The position numbers and the translations under genes are program-made. Below the pieces are notes generated by a model, which had not been told where the DNA came from, did no database searches, and saw only the letters and a program-made list of their open reading frames with translations. A stretch of 64,000 nt of DNA from Labrys sp. KNU-23. GTDB lineage: Bacteria > Pseudomonadota > Alphaproteobacteria > Rhizobiales > Labraceae. Location: assembly GCF_008330945.1 (NCBI RefSeq), contig NZ_CP043489.1, positions 4,041,501 through 4,105,500 on the forward strand. The letters are read 5' to 3'. The first letter of the stretch is position 1. Each line of letters begins with the position of its first letter. Shown here in pieces: positions 34,104 through 42,756 of the stretch.

Positions 34104-35312
34104 ATGTCATCGAGCGCGACGGCGACAATCCGGACGAGACGGAACTGGGAAGGGCTGCGACCCCTGGGGCTCGCAATGCCGCTGCTCGTTCTCCTCATCT
34201 TCAGCTTTGGCGCGCCCATCCTGGCCCTGTTGTCGCGGGCGATCTATGAGCCCACGATCGCCAATACCCTGTCGCGCACGGCTGTCGCCTTGGGCAAGGA
34301 CGATGCCAACGTGCCAGGCGAGGAGACCTTCCAGGCCTTGGCCGCCGACCTGAAGGATGCGGCCAGCGCCGGCTCCATCAATGAGTTCGCCAAGAGCTTG
34401 AACACGCGCCTGCCGGGGGCGCGCAGCCAGATCCTGCGTCTTGGGCGCAGCACGGCGTCAGGCCAGCCGATGGACAAGGCGAGCATGATCAAGGCAGCGC
34501 CGCTTCTCGGCCAGGATCGCAGTTGGACCGCGATCAAAGGCGGCCTGAACGGGTTCACCTCTTTCTATTTGCTGTCTGCCTTCGACCTGCGCTGGACCGA
34601 TCAGGGCAGCATCGGCGCGGTGCCTCCCGAGCAGGCGGTCTTCCTGCGCGTGATCGGGCGAACCTTCCTGATCGCGACATTGGTGACGCTGGGAACGCTA
34701 GTTCTTGGTTTTCCCCTGGCCTATTGGATGACCAATCTGCGCCCGGCCCTGGCCGGGATCGTTCTGGTACTGGTGTTGCTGCCCTTCTGGACCTCGATCC
34801 TGGTGCGCACGGCCGCCTGGACCGTGATCCTGCAGAAATTCGGCCTGCTCAACGATCTCTTGCTCTGGCTCGGCCTGGCCTCGGAGCGGCTAGAACTGAT
34901 GTACAGCCGCACCGGGCTGGTCCTGGCCATGATCCATATCCAGCTGCCCTTCACCCTGCTGCCGATCTACAGCGTGATGCGATCGGTCCAGACTTCGCAG
35001 CTCAGGGCGGCCCAGTCGCTCGGTGCTCGGCCCTTCACGGTGTTCCGGCGGGTCTACCTGCCGCAGGTGATGCCTGGCGTGCTGGCGGGCTGCCTGCTCA
35101 CCTTCATCCTCTGCCTGGGCTACTACATCACCCCGGTGCTGGTCGGCGGGGCCAGTGACCAGCTCGTTTCCAACTTCATCGCCAACTACGTCAATGTCGA
35201 GCTCAACTGGGAAATGGCGGCGGCCCTGAGCTTCGTGCTGCTGGCGTCGACCCTGGGGCTCTATATCGGCATGACGCGCTATCTCGGCCTCGACATCTTC
35301 AAAATGGGATGA
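34104..35312 (+). CDS. ABC transporter permease, PotB type, with long TM1-TM2 insertion
   Basis: 402 aa, longer than the usual ~290 because about 105 polar residues (roughly 50-155) sit between TM1 and TM2, likely in the periplasm. The core has the EAA loop EAA-like AQSLGARPFTVFRRVYLPQVMPG near residue 300 and several TM helices. Second of the two permeases would be at 35319. The insertion is a variant known in some importers of this branch, but its role is not clear to me. Confidence 0.9.
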   Translation: MSSSATATIRTRRNWEGLRPLGLAMPLLVLLIFSFGAPILALLSRAIYEPTIANTLSRTAVALGKDDANVPGEETFQALAADLKDAASAGSINEFAKSLNTRLPGARSQILRLGRSTASGQPMDKASMIKAAPLLGQDRSWTAIKGGLNGFTSFYLLSAFDLRWTDQGSIGAVPPEQAVFLRVIGRTFLIATLVTLGTLVLGFPLAYWMTNLRPALAGIVLVLVLLPFWTSILVRTAAWTVILQKFGLLNDLLLWLGLASERLELMYSRTGLVLAMIHIQLPFTLLPIYSVMRSVQTSQLRAAQSLGARPFTVFRRVYLPQVMPGVLAGCLLTFILCLGYYITPVLVGGASDQLVSNFIANYVNVELNWEMAAALSFVLLASTLGLYIGMTRYLGLDIFKMG

Positions 35313-35318
35313 GCCAAC

Positions 35319-36146
35319 ATGCTGTCGCCCTATCCAACTCTCGGCGAACGGATCCGCGTCGGCCTGCTCTGGACCTGGTGCGTGCTGGTGCTGGTCTTCC
35401 TGGTCGTTCCCATCTTCGTGCCGGTTCCCCTGTCCTTCAGCAGCGGATCCTTCTTCACCTTTCCGCTTCCGGGCGTATCCACGCGTTGGTATGAAGTTGT
35501 GCTGGGTACGCCGCGCTGGCTGGCCGCGATCGGCAACAGCCTGCTCATCGGCGTCGGGGCCACCATCCTGGCCACTGTGCTGGGGACATTGACGGCGATC
35601 GGCCTCTCCGATCCACGTTTTCCGGCGCGTCGCCTGGTCGTGCCGCTGCTCATCTCACCCCTGATCGTGCCGGTGGTGGTCACGGCAGTCGGCACTTACC
35701 TCTTCTATGCACGAATGGGGCTGGCCAACAGCTATGTCGGCATCATCCTGGCCCATACGGTGCTGGCGAGCCCCTTCGTCGTGGTCACGGTGGGCGCGAG
35801 CCTCTCCGGCTTCGACCGCAACCTCATGCGGGCGACCTCCATCCTCGGCGCCAGGCCGCTGACCGGCTTCTTCCGCGTGATGCTGCCGTTGATCCTGCCC
35901 GGCGTCCTGTCCGGCGCGGCGTTTGCTTTCGTGACCTCCTTCGACGAGGTGGTTGTCGTGCAGTTCCTCGCCAGCGCCAGTCAGCGCACGCTGCCGCTGG
36001 AAATGTTCACGGGCCTGCGCGAGCAGTTGAGCCCCGCCATCACCGCTGCGGCGACCCTGATGATGGGGCTCTCGATCATCCTGTTGGTGGTCGCCAACCT
36101 GTTGGCGCGGCGGTCGCGGCGAATGAGCGAGGCCGCCACGCCGTAA
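35319..36146 (+). CDS. ABC transporter permease, PotC type
   Basis: 275 aa, six TM helices, EAA loop SILGARPLTGFFRVMLPLIL. It starts 7 bp after the PotB-type gene, so the four importer genes form one operon. The C-terminus ends in a basic stretch RRSRRMSEAATP. Convergent with the lactonase gene at 36157. Confidence 0.93.
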   Translation: MLSPYPTLGERIRVGLLWTWCVLVLVFLVVPIFVPVPLSFSSGSFFTFPLPGVSTRWYEVVLGTPRWLAAIGNSLLIGVGATILATVLGTLTAIGLSDPRFPARRLVVPLLISPLIVPVVVTAVGTYLFYARMGLANSYVGIILAHTVLASPFVVVTVGASLSGFDRNLMRATSILGARPLTGFFRVMLPLILPGVLSGAAFAFVTSFDEVVVVQFLASASQRTLPLEMFTGLREQLSPAITAAATLMMGLSIILLVVANLLARRSRRMSEAATP

Positions 36147-36156
36147 GCAGCGTTCC

Positions 36157-36948
36157 TCAGTCGTAGAAGCCAGGCGACTGCTTGAAGGCCGGCCAGGCGT
36201 CCGGGTCGTGGCCGGTGACCACCTTGGCCTCGGTCTTGGCCGCGAGGGACCGCAGTTTCTGCACCGAGCGCACCGTGTCCACGGTCGAGGCAAGGAAGCC
36301 GGGCAGGGCTTTTTCGTTCCAATGGTCGAGCGTATAGGCGGCGTCGACCGCCAGCAGGATGGCGCCGGATTTGGGCAGGGTCACCAGGAAGGATTGGTGG
36401 CCCGGGGCATGGCCGGGCGTGAAGATCATCTTGAGCGTGCCGTCGCCGAACAAATCGTAGCCATCGGTGGCCTCGGCTTCCAGGAACTGCCATTTCAGGC
36501 TAGGCCGGTCGAAGTCCGCGCGGATATAGCCACCCGCCGCGAACCAGTCAGGTGCGTAGGCATATTCATATTCGCGGCGCTGTACGACATGCACGGCATT
36601 GGGGAAGCGGCCGATCGCACCGGTATGGTCGAGATGCAGATGCGACTGCACGACATGGGTGACGTCTTCGGGCTGGATGCCCATGGCTTGCAATTTCTGC
36701 ACGCAGCCATCGCTTTCCTGCATCACCGGCCAATAGGTCTTGGAAATGCCGCCCCAATAGCCGCGCGGATCGCTGGCGCACTCGACGGCATTGCCGCCAT
36801 CGATCACCACCAGCCCCTTGGGGTGCTTCAGCAGGTACCAGGGAACGGGGATCTCATAGTCGGTGTTGGCGCCCTGGTTCATCTTGATGTTGTGCAGCTT
36901 GCACTTCAACGTGCCGCACTGGAACATGTGCAGTTCGATCTCACCCAT
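36157..36948 (-). CDS. N-acyl homoserine lactonase family protein (AttM/BlcC/AhlD-like, MBL fold)
   Basis: 263 aa metallo-beta-lactamase-fold lactonase. The dinuclear zinc motif is complete: SHLHLDHTG (H-x-H-x-D-H, about residues 104-111), then TPGHAPGHQSF (about 183), then LLAVDAAYTLDHW (bridging Asp, about 207) and TGHDPDAW (about 250). Relatives open lactone rings of acyl-homoserine lactones or gamma-butyrolactone. With an Fe-ADH next to it, gamma-butyrolactone or a related lactone is likelier than signal quenching. The ATG at 36948 is 34 bp behind the ADH stop. Confidence 0.9.
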   Translation of the reverse strand: MGEIELHMFQCGTLKCKLHNIKMNQGANTDYEIPVPWYLLKHPKGLVVIDGGNAVECASDPRGYWGGISKTYWPVMQESDGCVQKLQAMGIQPEDVTHVVQSHLHLDHTGAIGRFPNAVHVVQRREYEYAYAPDWFAAGGYIRADFDRPSLKWQFLEAEATDGYDLFGDGTLKMIFTPGHAPGHQSFLVTLPKSGAILLAVDAAYTLDHWNEKALPGFLASTVDTVRSVQKLRSLAAKTEAKVVTGHDPDAWPAFKQSPGFYD

Positions 36949-36981
36949 GGTTTCCTCCTGGTCTTTCTTCCGTCGGCACGC

Positions 36982-38274
36982 CTACCAGTTGCGCAGGGAC
37001 TGGTGCATGACGGCCTCGATCCCGGCGGCGTCTATGGCCTTGGGGGCGCCAACCAGGAGGCGCTGCTGCTTGAGCGCTCCTTGCACCAGAGCAGGAATGT
37101 CCTCCTCGCCATAGCCGAGTTCGGCGATGCCCGATGGCGCGCCGACCGCCCTCATCAGCCTGATCAGGGTATCCGGCAGCGAGTCGGGACCCGGATTGGC
37201 GATCGGCCCGGCATTGAGGAGCTCCGCCGCCTGGATGTGCTTGTCCGGCGCGGCGTCATAGGTGAAGCGGAATACCGCCGGGGAGGTGACGATCACCGAG
37301 AAACCATGCGGCACGAAATTGTGGTTCGTTTCATAGCCTGGGGCACTGTAGCTGTGCTTGAGGCCGGCGAGAGGGTAGGCGCAGGCATGCGGGATGTGCA
37401 CGCCCGCCGTACCGAAGCCGATACCCGCCATGGTGGCGCCGAGCATCATGGTGCCGCGCGCTTCCAGGTCGTTGCCGTCCCGAACCGCGCGCTCGAGAAA
37501 ACGCCCGCCGAATTCGATCGCCTTGAGGGACCAGATGTCGGCCACCGGATTGCTGCCCTGATAGGGCGGTCGGTCGTCCGGGGTGGCGGGGCGCGGCCGG
37601 GCGTCGAACGGGCGGGAGATGAAGGATTCCACCGCGTGGCAGACGACGTCGAGCCCGCAGGAGGCCGTGACCGCTCCCGGCGTGGTGCGCGCCAGTTCGG
37701 GATCGACGATGGCCAGAGTCGGCCGCATATAGCGGTGCGAGATGCCGGTCTTCATCTTGAGCTCGGGAATGTCGAGCACGGCCACCGTGGTTGCTTCGGA
37801 GCCCGAGCCGGAGGTGGTCGGGATGGCGATCAGGGGGCGCAGGGGCGAGGGCGGCTTGCGGCCGCCGCCGACAGGCGCGTTGACATAGTCGATGATGGCG
37901 CCGCCATGGCTGCGGATGAGGTTGGCGACCTTGGCTGTGTCGATGGTGGAGCCCCCGCCCAGGGCGACGAAGCCGTCGACGTCCTGGGAGGAAGCGAAGG
38001 CGGCGGCTTCCCCCAGCGACTCGATGGTCGGTTCGACGAGGATACTCTCGAAGACGCTGATGCCGACGCCGGCGCGCGTGACGATGTCGGTGATGCGTTC
38101 GGTAATCCCGAGCCGGCGCAACCGCGGGTCGGCGACCAGCAATATCTTGCGCAGCCCGAGGCGCTTGAGCTCCCAGTCGAGTTCCTCGACCGCTCCGTTG
38201 CCGAATTTGAGCTGCGTTGCCTCCAGGGTGAAGATGGTCTCGTTCGCGCCCCGATCATTGGGTGCCATCGTCAT
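36982..38274 (-). CDS. iron-containing alcohol dehydrogenase, hydroxyacid-oxoacid transhydrogenase-like
   Basis: 430 aa group III ADH. Cofactor loop ALGGGSTIDTAKV (about residues 105-117); metal ligands in SCGLDVVCHAVESF and HIPHACAYPLAG and TNHNFVPHGFSVIV. The extra ~40-residue loop with Pro/Arg (RPFDARPRPATPDDRPPYQG) and the N-terminal form are as in ADHFE1/HOT, which converts 4-hydroxybutyrate with 2-oxoglutarate to succinate semialdehyde and 2-hydroxyglutarate. A plain 4-hydroxybutyrate dehydrogenase is the alternative. Co-transcribed with the lactonase. Confidence 0.9.
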   Translation of the reverse strand: MTMAPNDRGANETIFTLEATQLKFGNGAVEELDWELKRLGLRKILLVADPRLRRLGITERITDIVTRAGVGISVFESILVEPTIESLGEAAAFASSQDVDGFVALGGGSTIDTAKVANLIRSHGGAIIDYVNAPVGGGRKPPSPLRPLIAIPTTSGSGSEATTVAVLDIPELKMKTGISHRYMRPTLAIVDPELARTTPGAVTASCGLDVVCHAVESFISRPFDARPRPATPDDRPPYQGSNPVADIWSLKAIEFGGRFLERAVRDGNDLEARGTMMLGATMAGIGFGTAGVHIPHACAYPLAGLKHSYSAPGYETNHNFVPHGFSVIVTSPAVFRFTYDAAPDKHIQAAELLNAGPIANPGPDSLPDTLIRLMRAVGAPSGIAELGYGEEDIPALVQGALKQQRLLVGAPKAIDAAGIEAVMHQSLRNW

Positions 38275-38404
38275 GTCCTCCTGCGCCGACGATCATTCGG
38301 CCGGGCGAGGCAGCCGGGCTGCGCCAACCATGTCCGTGATCGGGTCGTGTGTCCTGACTTGCGAAGTTGGCGGAAGGCTTCCACAATGATAAGAGCATGT
38401 CAAT

Positions 38405-38430
38405 ATCACATGGTGACATGGTCATATGAT
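38405..38430. promoter_or_regulatory. inverted-repeat operator between ADH and FadR-type genes
   Basis: ATCACATG (38405-38412) and CATATGAT (38423-38430) form an inverted repeat with one mismatch and a 10-bp spacer, overlapping direct repeats CATGGTGA/CATGGTCA. It sits in the 251-bp divergent gap (38275-38525) which otherwise holds no gene. Binding by the FadR-type protein is inferred. Confidence 0.6.
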
Positions 38431-38525
38431 GAATTTTGTTTCTGGATGTTTTGAAGCGAGCATCGATCCGCATAGCATCGTGAATCCGGGCACGGTTCTG
38501 CCCGCAAGCTGAAGAGGAGGCGTGT

Positions 38526-39314
38526 TTGGCCCTTAAAGAGCGGATGCGCCCGGTCCCGGAACCTGCCGGGCAAGAGGGTGAGGCGGACAGGCGTCTGGGG
38601 CGTCCGCTGCCTCTGGCCGACCGGGTGGTCGCCGCGCTGCAGGAGGACATCGAGAAGGGACGCTTCGAAGCCGGGGCCCGCCTGCCGACCGAGCCTGAAC
38701 TGGCTACAAGCTTCGGCGTCAGCCGCACGGTCATCCGCGAGGCGGTATCCCGCCTGAAGGCCGATGGCATCGTGGTCAGCCGCCAGGGGGCGGGCGTCTT
38801 CGTCAGCGCTGCCCCGCTGCAGCGTTCCTTTCGGATCCGTGACGCCGAAGTCGGCAGTGGCGTCGCGCTGCGCGAGATCTTCGAACTCCGGCTGTGTCTC
38901 GAAGTGGAGGGGGCCGGGCTTGCGGCGATCCGTCGGTCACAGGATGACCTGGCCATACTCCGGCATTGGCTGACGGAGATGGACCGCACCAAACTCGACG
39001 GGGATTTCGGGGTCGGCGCCGATATCGAGTTTCACCGGGCCGTCGCGGCAGCAAGCGGCAATGGCAAGGTCGCCGATTTCCAGCGCTATCTATCCTTGCT
39101 GCTGCATCAGAGCGTGACCGTCGCCCGCAACAATACCCTGATGCAGAAGGGGCCGGCTCACGTCGACAGCGTCATCGAAGAGCATGGCGAGATCTACCGT
39201 GCCATCGAGGCCGGCTCGGCAGCCAAGGCGCGCAACGCCATGCGCCGCCATCTTCTGCTGGCGGCGACACGGCTGGGCGTGATCGGGGAGGAAGAAGCGG
39301 TGCTTCTGGCTTAA
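38526..39314 (+). CDS. FadR-subfamily GntR transcriptional regulator, TTG start
   Basis: 262 aa. A winged HTH (about residues 38-95; LPTEPELATSFGVSRTVIRE) with a FCD effector domain behind it (EIFELRLCLEVEGAGLAAIR; metal-binding D/H likely in GADIEFHRAVA and in VIEEHGEIYRA and NAMRRHLL). FCD domains bind small organic acids through a metal. TTG 38526 is supported by AGGAGG at 38515-38520, 5 nt upstream; an ATG at 38544 has no good site. Divergent from the ADH-lactonase pair, so those are its likely targets. Confidence 0.93.
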   Translation: MALKERMRPVPEPAGQEGEADRRLGRPLPLADRVVAALQEDIEKGRFEAGARLPTEPELATSFGVSRTVIREAVSRLKADGIVVSRQGAGVFVSAAPLQRSFRIRDAEVGSGVALREIFELRLCLEVEGAGLAAIRRSQDDLAILRHWLTEMDRTKLDGDFGVGADIEFHRAVAAASGNGKVADFQRYLSLLLHQSVTVARNNTLMQKGPAHVDSVIEEHGEIYRAIEAGSAAKARNAMRRHLLLAATRLGVIGEEEAVLLA

Positions 39315-39321
39315 AGCGCCA

Positions 39322-40347
39322 TCATTCGTCGTAGCCGCCGGCCGGAACGTCCTGGATTGAGCCCGTAAAGTCGTCGGACGGCGCCGGTGCGCCGCCGGCA
39401 CCACGCTGGGCTGCGGCGACCCAACCGGCTGGAGCACGCGGACGGCAGACGCTCTTGCTGCGTGTGCCATGACGGGCGAGATCGAGATGCAGATGGTTGT
39501 CGTGCAGGGGTGCGCCAGGACCGAGCACGGTGGTGAATTTGGCGCAGGCGCCAAAGGCGATGTCGCGCCAGAAGCCACGCTCCTGGGCGGAGCCCCGCCA
39601 GCCGGTCAGGATGCGCGTCTCGCGCCCGTCGGCCAGCTTGAAGCCCTTGACGTCGACGGCATTGGCGAAAGCATGCTCGGACATGCGGCCGAAATGGCCG
39701 TTGTTGCGCCGGCGGCAGGAATAGCTGCCGAAGGTCGTCATTTCCACGATCGGGGAACCAAAATTGGCCATCGCCGCCGGCTGCACGTCCTGAACCAGCC
39801 AGCGGGTCATGGCCGGGATCATCGAGCAGGACAGTACCAAGCTGCGGTCCATCGAAACCGCAAAGGGGCCGCCATCGGCGATGCGGACGGGCCCCGGCGA
39901 CGGGGCTGCCCGGTAGGACATCGGGGCGGAAGCGCCGCCATCGCCGAGTGCACCGGTCTGGTCGCCGACGGAGGCGGGCGGCAGCAAGCCGTCCGAGGGG
40001 GCCGAAGACGGAGGCGCATATTGCGGCTGCGGGGCATAATTGGGCTGGGGTGCCACGGTTTCCGGTACCCGAGGCTGAATGGCAGCATAGACGGGGGCGG
40101 ACTGTCCGCCATTGGTATTGAGTGCGGTGACGCGGAAGGGATGGTCGACACCGCATACCCCGGGTCCCTCGATCGCCTGGGCGATGCGAATGCCGGCGGT
40201 TTCCCGGACCTCGCCCGAGGCCAGGCACTGCGACTCGGCCTGGGCACGCCAGGGCTCACGCTCTTCGAGATTGAAGAACGATCCGCAACCAGCCAGGCTA
40301 CCCAGAACCGTACCCAGCACGAGAGAACACGCAACGCGACGCAACAT
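39322..40347 (-). CDS. extensin-like C-terminal domain lipoprotein
   Basis: 341 aa. Lipobox L-A-G-C in SLVLGTVLGSLAGCGSF, so an outer-membrane or periplasmic lipoprotein. A Pro-rich middle (PQPNYAPQPQYAPPSS, about residues 100-120) leads to the extensin-like C domain (residues 160-320) with SMIPAMTRWLVQDV, SYSCRRRNN, SEHAFANAVDVKGF and HLHLDLARHG. The H-x-H-x-D pattern and S-E-H-A-F-A-N-A-x-D-V suggest a LAS/VanY-like peptidase fold (inference). ATG 40347 was chosen over GTG 40353. Convergent with the FadR-type gene. Confidence 0.9.
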   Translation of the reverse strand: MLRRVACSLVLGTVLGSLAGCGSFFNLEEREPWRAQAESQCLASGEVRETAGIRIAQAIEGPGVCGVDHPFRVTALNTNGGQSAPVYAAIQPRVPETVAPQPNYAPQPQYAPPSSAPSDGLLPPASVGDQTGALGDGGASAPMSYRAAPSPGPVRIADGGPFAVSMDRSLVLSCSMIPAMTRWLVQDVQPAAMANFGSPIVEMTTFGSYSCRRRNNGHFGRMSEHAFANAVDVKGFKLADGRETRILTGWRGSAQERGFWRDIAFGACAKFTTVLGPGAPLHDNHLHLDLARHGTRSKSVCRPRAPAGWVAAAQRGAGGAPAPSDDFTGSIQDVPAGGYDE

Positions 40348-40493
40348 GATCACAGCTTAACCGCCATTTTCAAAAAGAAGCGTTAACCGCGCCGTTGTGA
40401 TTGTTTTCGTCGGTGCGGGTCGCTTCCGCGATGGCCAAGCACGGCGAAAACGTGTATTCCCCTTTGCCTTTCCCAAAGAGCGAAGTGTCATCC

Positions 40494-41129
40494 ATGCCTG
40501 CGGACGATGATCGGCCTTTGGCGAATTACATTGCAATCGTCCTTGCCGGCGGCGAAGGGCGACGCATGGGCCGCAACAAGCTGTTGCTGGATATTTCCGC
40601 TCGCCCGATGATCCGCCATGTCGTCGAGACCATCCGCGGAGTCATCGCCGATGTCATTGTCGTGACCGGCCATCAGCGGGAGCGTATCGAGGAGGCGCTC
40701 GTCCGTACGCCGGTCGAATTCGTGGATTCACCATCAGCCGATGGGCCGGTAGCAGCGATCCGGCGGGCCTTCGAACGGGCACGCCTCCTGGCGGCCGAGA
40801 AAGGTCGCGACGGTATCATGCTGTGCGTCGGTGACCAGCCGCGCCTGACGGAGCGTGAAATTGCCGGCTTGATCGAACGGTACCGCGCCGGTGATCGGCG
40901 CAAGGCGCTGGTCCCGGTGCGTGATGAGCGGCGGGGCTATCCGGTTATCATGCCGCGAGATTTTGAGGTGGGGGCCATTGATCTTTTGAGTGAAAGTCTG
41001 GTTGCCGATTATCCCGACCAAATCGAGGCTTTTCCTACGCGCAATCCTGTCTATGATTCCAGCCTGGACACGCCGGAAGATTTTCGGAGCTTTTTTGCAA
41101 TCTCGGAACTTCCCAAGCACGTACTTTAA
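40494..41129 (+). CDS. nucleotidyltransferase of the MobA/MocA (molybdenum cofactor cytidylyltransferase-like) family
   Basis: 211 aa. NTP-binding N-terminus IVLAGGEGRRMGRNKLLL with the L-A-G-G-x-G-x-R-M-G-x-x-K signature. The metal site is CVGDQPRLTE (about residue 108). The C-terminus YPVIMPRDFEVGAIDLL matches the MocA branch that loads CTP on molybdopterin. No molybdoenzyme is adjacent. In-frame starts at 40431 and 40401 would lengthen the N-terminus; none has a clear ribosome site, so the start is uncertain. Confidence 0.85.
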   Translation: MPADDDRPLANYIAIVLAGGEGRRMGRNKLLLDISARPMIRHVVETIRGVIADVIVVTGHQRERIEEALVRTPVEFVDSPSADGPVAAIRRAFERARLLAAEKGRDGIMLCVGDQPRLTEREIAGLIERYRAGDRRKALVPVRDERRGYPVIMPRDFEVGAIDLLSESLVADYPDQIEAFPTRNPVYDSSLDTPEDFRSFFAISELPKHVL

Positions 41130-41485
41130 TACCTAAAGTACGCCCTACCATGTTGAATTCGTCCGACTAGTTGCATGTGAGATGGGAGCCGATCTGGACG
41201 TAAACGTTAAGTTTTGTGTGTTAAACTTTTAAAACAAAACCTAATACGAAAATATTGGTGTTTCATTTTCTGAAATAGTTTGGGCAAATCTCGTTGTATA
41301 TTAGACGAAAGCCAAAAATTGAGAGAATACGTGGCTAGTCAATTTAGGGTACCGCTTTATGCCTGTTGGGTTAGTCCACACTCGTAGGCGCATATCTTTG
41401 TATACCGCTTATGCAAGTCTTGCCCATTCGTACGGTTGACGCTAAGGGCAAGTTGATAGAGCTCTTACCAGCCGCGAGGTCCGCA
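41130..41485. other. AT-rich gap with a hairpin
   Basis: 356 bp without a supported gene. 41150-41340 is clearly AT-rich against its GC-rich surroundings. It includes a hairpin GTTTTGT (41211-41217) / ACAAAAC (41234-41240) with an inner TTAAA/TTTAA stem. It is upstream of the XylX-like gene and downstream of the MobA-like gene on the same strand, so it may hold a strong promoter or be inserted DNA. Confidence 0.6.
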
Positions 41486-42661
41486 ATGTCGTTCACGCTC
41501 ACCCCCGAAAATACCCTCCCGGTCGACGGTGTCGCCGGGACATTGATCGGGCGTGTCTGGCTGCCGGATGTCGAAGGGCCGGCCGTGGTGGTTGCCAAGG
41601 AGGATGGTCTGCACGACATCACCTCCAGTTTCCCCACCGTCAGGGATCTTTGCGAGGCGCGAAATCCGGCCCAGGCTGCCAAGGCGGCACCGTCGACCGA
41701 GATCGGTCCCCTGGCCGAAATCCTTGCCAATACACCGCCGGCCAATCGCGATCTGCGCAAGCCCTGGTTGTTGGCGCCGATCGACCTGCAGGCCATCAAG
41801 GCGGCAGGTGTTACCTTCGTGGTTTCGATGCTCGAGCGGGTGATCGAGGAAAAGGCACGAGGAAACTCGGCAGCGGCGGCTTCCCTCAGGGCCGAGATCG
41901 TCAAGCTGGTCGGTGACGACCTGGCGCGCCTGCGTCCCGGTTCGGTCGAGGCGGCGCGGCTGAAGGAGGTGCTGATCGCCCAAGGCGCCTGGTCGCAATA
42001 TCTGGAGGTCGGTATCGGACCGGATGCCGAGATCTTCAGCAAGGCCCAGCCCATGGCAGCCGTCGGTACCGGTGCCGATGCCGGTCTTCATCCGAACTCC
42101 ACCTGGAACAATCCTGAACCCGAAGTGGTAATGGTGGTGTCTTCGGCCGGCAAGATCGTCGGGGCGACGCTGGGCAATGACGTCAATCTGCGCGATTTCG
42201 AAGGGCGCTCGGCCCTTCTGCTCTCCAAGGCCAAGGACAACAATGCCTCGGCGGCGATCGGCCCCTTCGTGCGCCTGTTCGATTCCACCTTCTCGCTCGA
42301 TCATGTCAGGCGTGCCGATGTGACGCTGGAGGTGCGCGGGCCCGAGGGCTATCGGCTCACCGGTGTCAGCTCGATCTCCAAGATCAGCCGCGATCCCGGC
42401 GATCTCGTCTCCCAGATGATCGGCGTGAACCATCAATATCCCGACGGTGCCGTGCTTTTCCTGGGTACCATGTTCGCGCCCATCGACGATCGTGACGAAA
42501 AGGGCAAGGGCTTTACCCACAAGATCGGCGACGTCGTTACCATCGCGGCCCCGGAGCTCGGCTCGCTCACCAACCGCATGGTGCGCAGCTCCGACGCACC
42601 GCCCTGGACTTTCGGCGCCAGCCACCTCCTGCGCAATCTCGCCAAGCGTGGCTTGCTGTAA
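41486..42661 (+). CDS. fumarylacetoacetate hydrolase family enzyme, XylX-like 2-keto-3-deoxypentonate dehydratase
   Basis: 391 aa. A FAH-superfamily fold with metal ligands in SHWNNPEPE-like TWNNPEPEVVMVV, the block LGNDVNLRDFEGRSALLL, and HQYPDGAVLFLGTMFAP with E/D residues further on. From memory the layout is close to Caulobacter XylX, the dehydratase of D-xylose degradation that yields 2-oxoglutarate semialdehyde. The KGSADH-like gene at 27773 would take the next step. XylB, XylC and XylD are absent here. ATG 41486 (MSFTLTPENTLP) is preferred; an in-frame ATG at 41411 would add 25 residues. Confidence 0.85.
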   Translation: MSFTLTPENTLPVDGVAGTLIGRVWLPDVEGPAVVVAKEDGLHDITSSFPTVRDLCEARNPAQAAKAAPSTEIGPLAEILANTPPANRDLRKPWLLAPIDLQAIKAAGVTFVVSMLERVIEEKARGNSAAAASLRAEIVKLVGDDLARLRPGSVEAARLKEVLIAQGAWSQYLEVGIGPDAEIFSKAQPMAAVGTGADAGLHPNSTWNNPEPEVVMVVSSAGKIVGATLGNDVNLRDFEGRSALLLSKAKDNNASAAIGPFVRLFDSTFSLDHVRRADVTLEVRGPEGYRLTGVSSISKISRDPGDLVSQMIGVNHQYPDGAVLFLGTMFAPIDDRDEKGKGFTHKIGDVVTIAAPELGSLTNRMVRSSDAPPWTFGASHLLRNLAKRGLL

Positions 42662-42756
42662 TCGCCTGTCGGGGAATTATCGCGTAGCGGCGGGTCTTGG
42701 CTGAAGGCTCAAGGGGGGCGGCCTCGTCCGCTCCCTTGCAGGCGTCTGCGCCGCCT

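Noticed and set aside
36157-36948. quorum-quenching enzyme as the main role of the lactonase
   Set aside because: Kept only as an alternative; the co-transcribed hydroxyacid-type ADH and FadR regulator suit small-lactone catabolism better.
36208-38454. 748-codon plus-strand open frame opposite the lactonase and ADH genes
   Set aside because: Same antisense artefact; it crosses two divergently recognisable genes and the operator region, and has no family-like segments.
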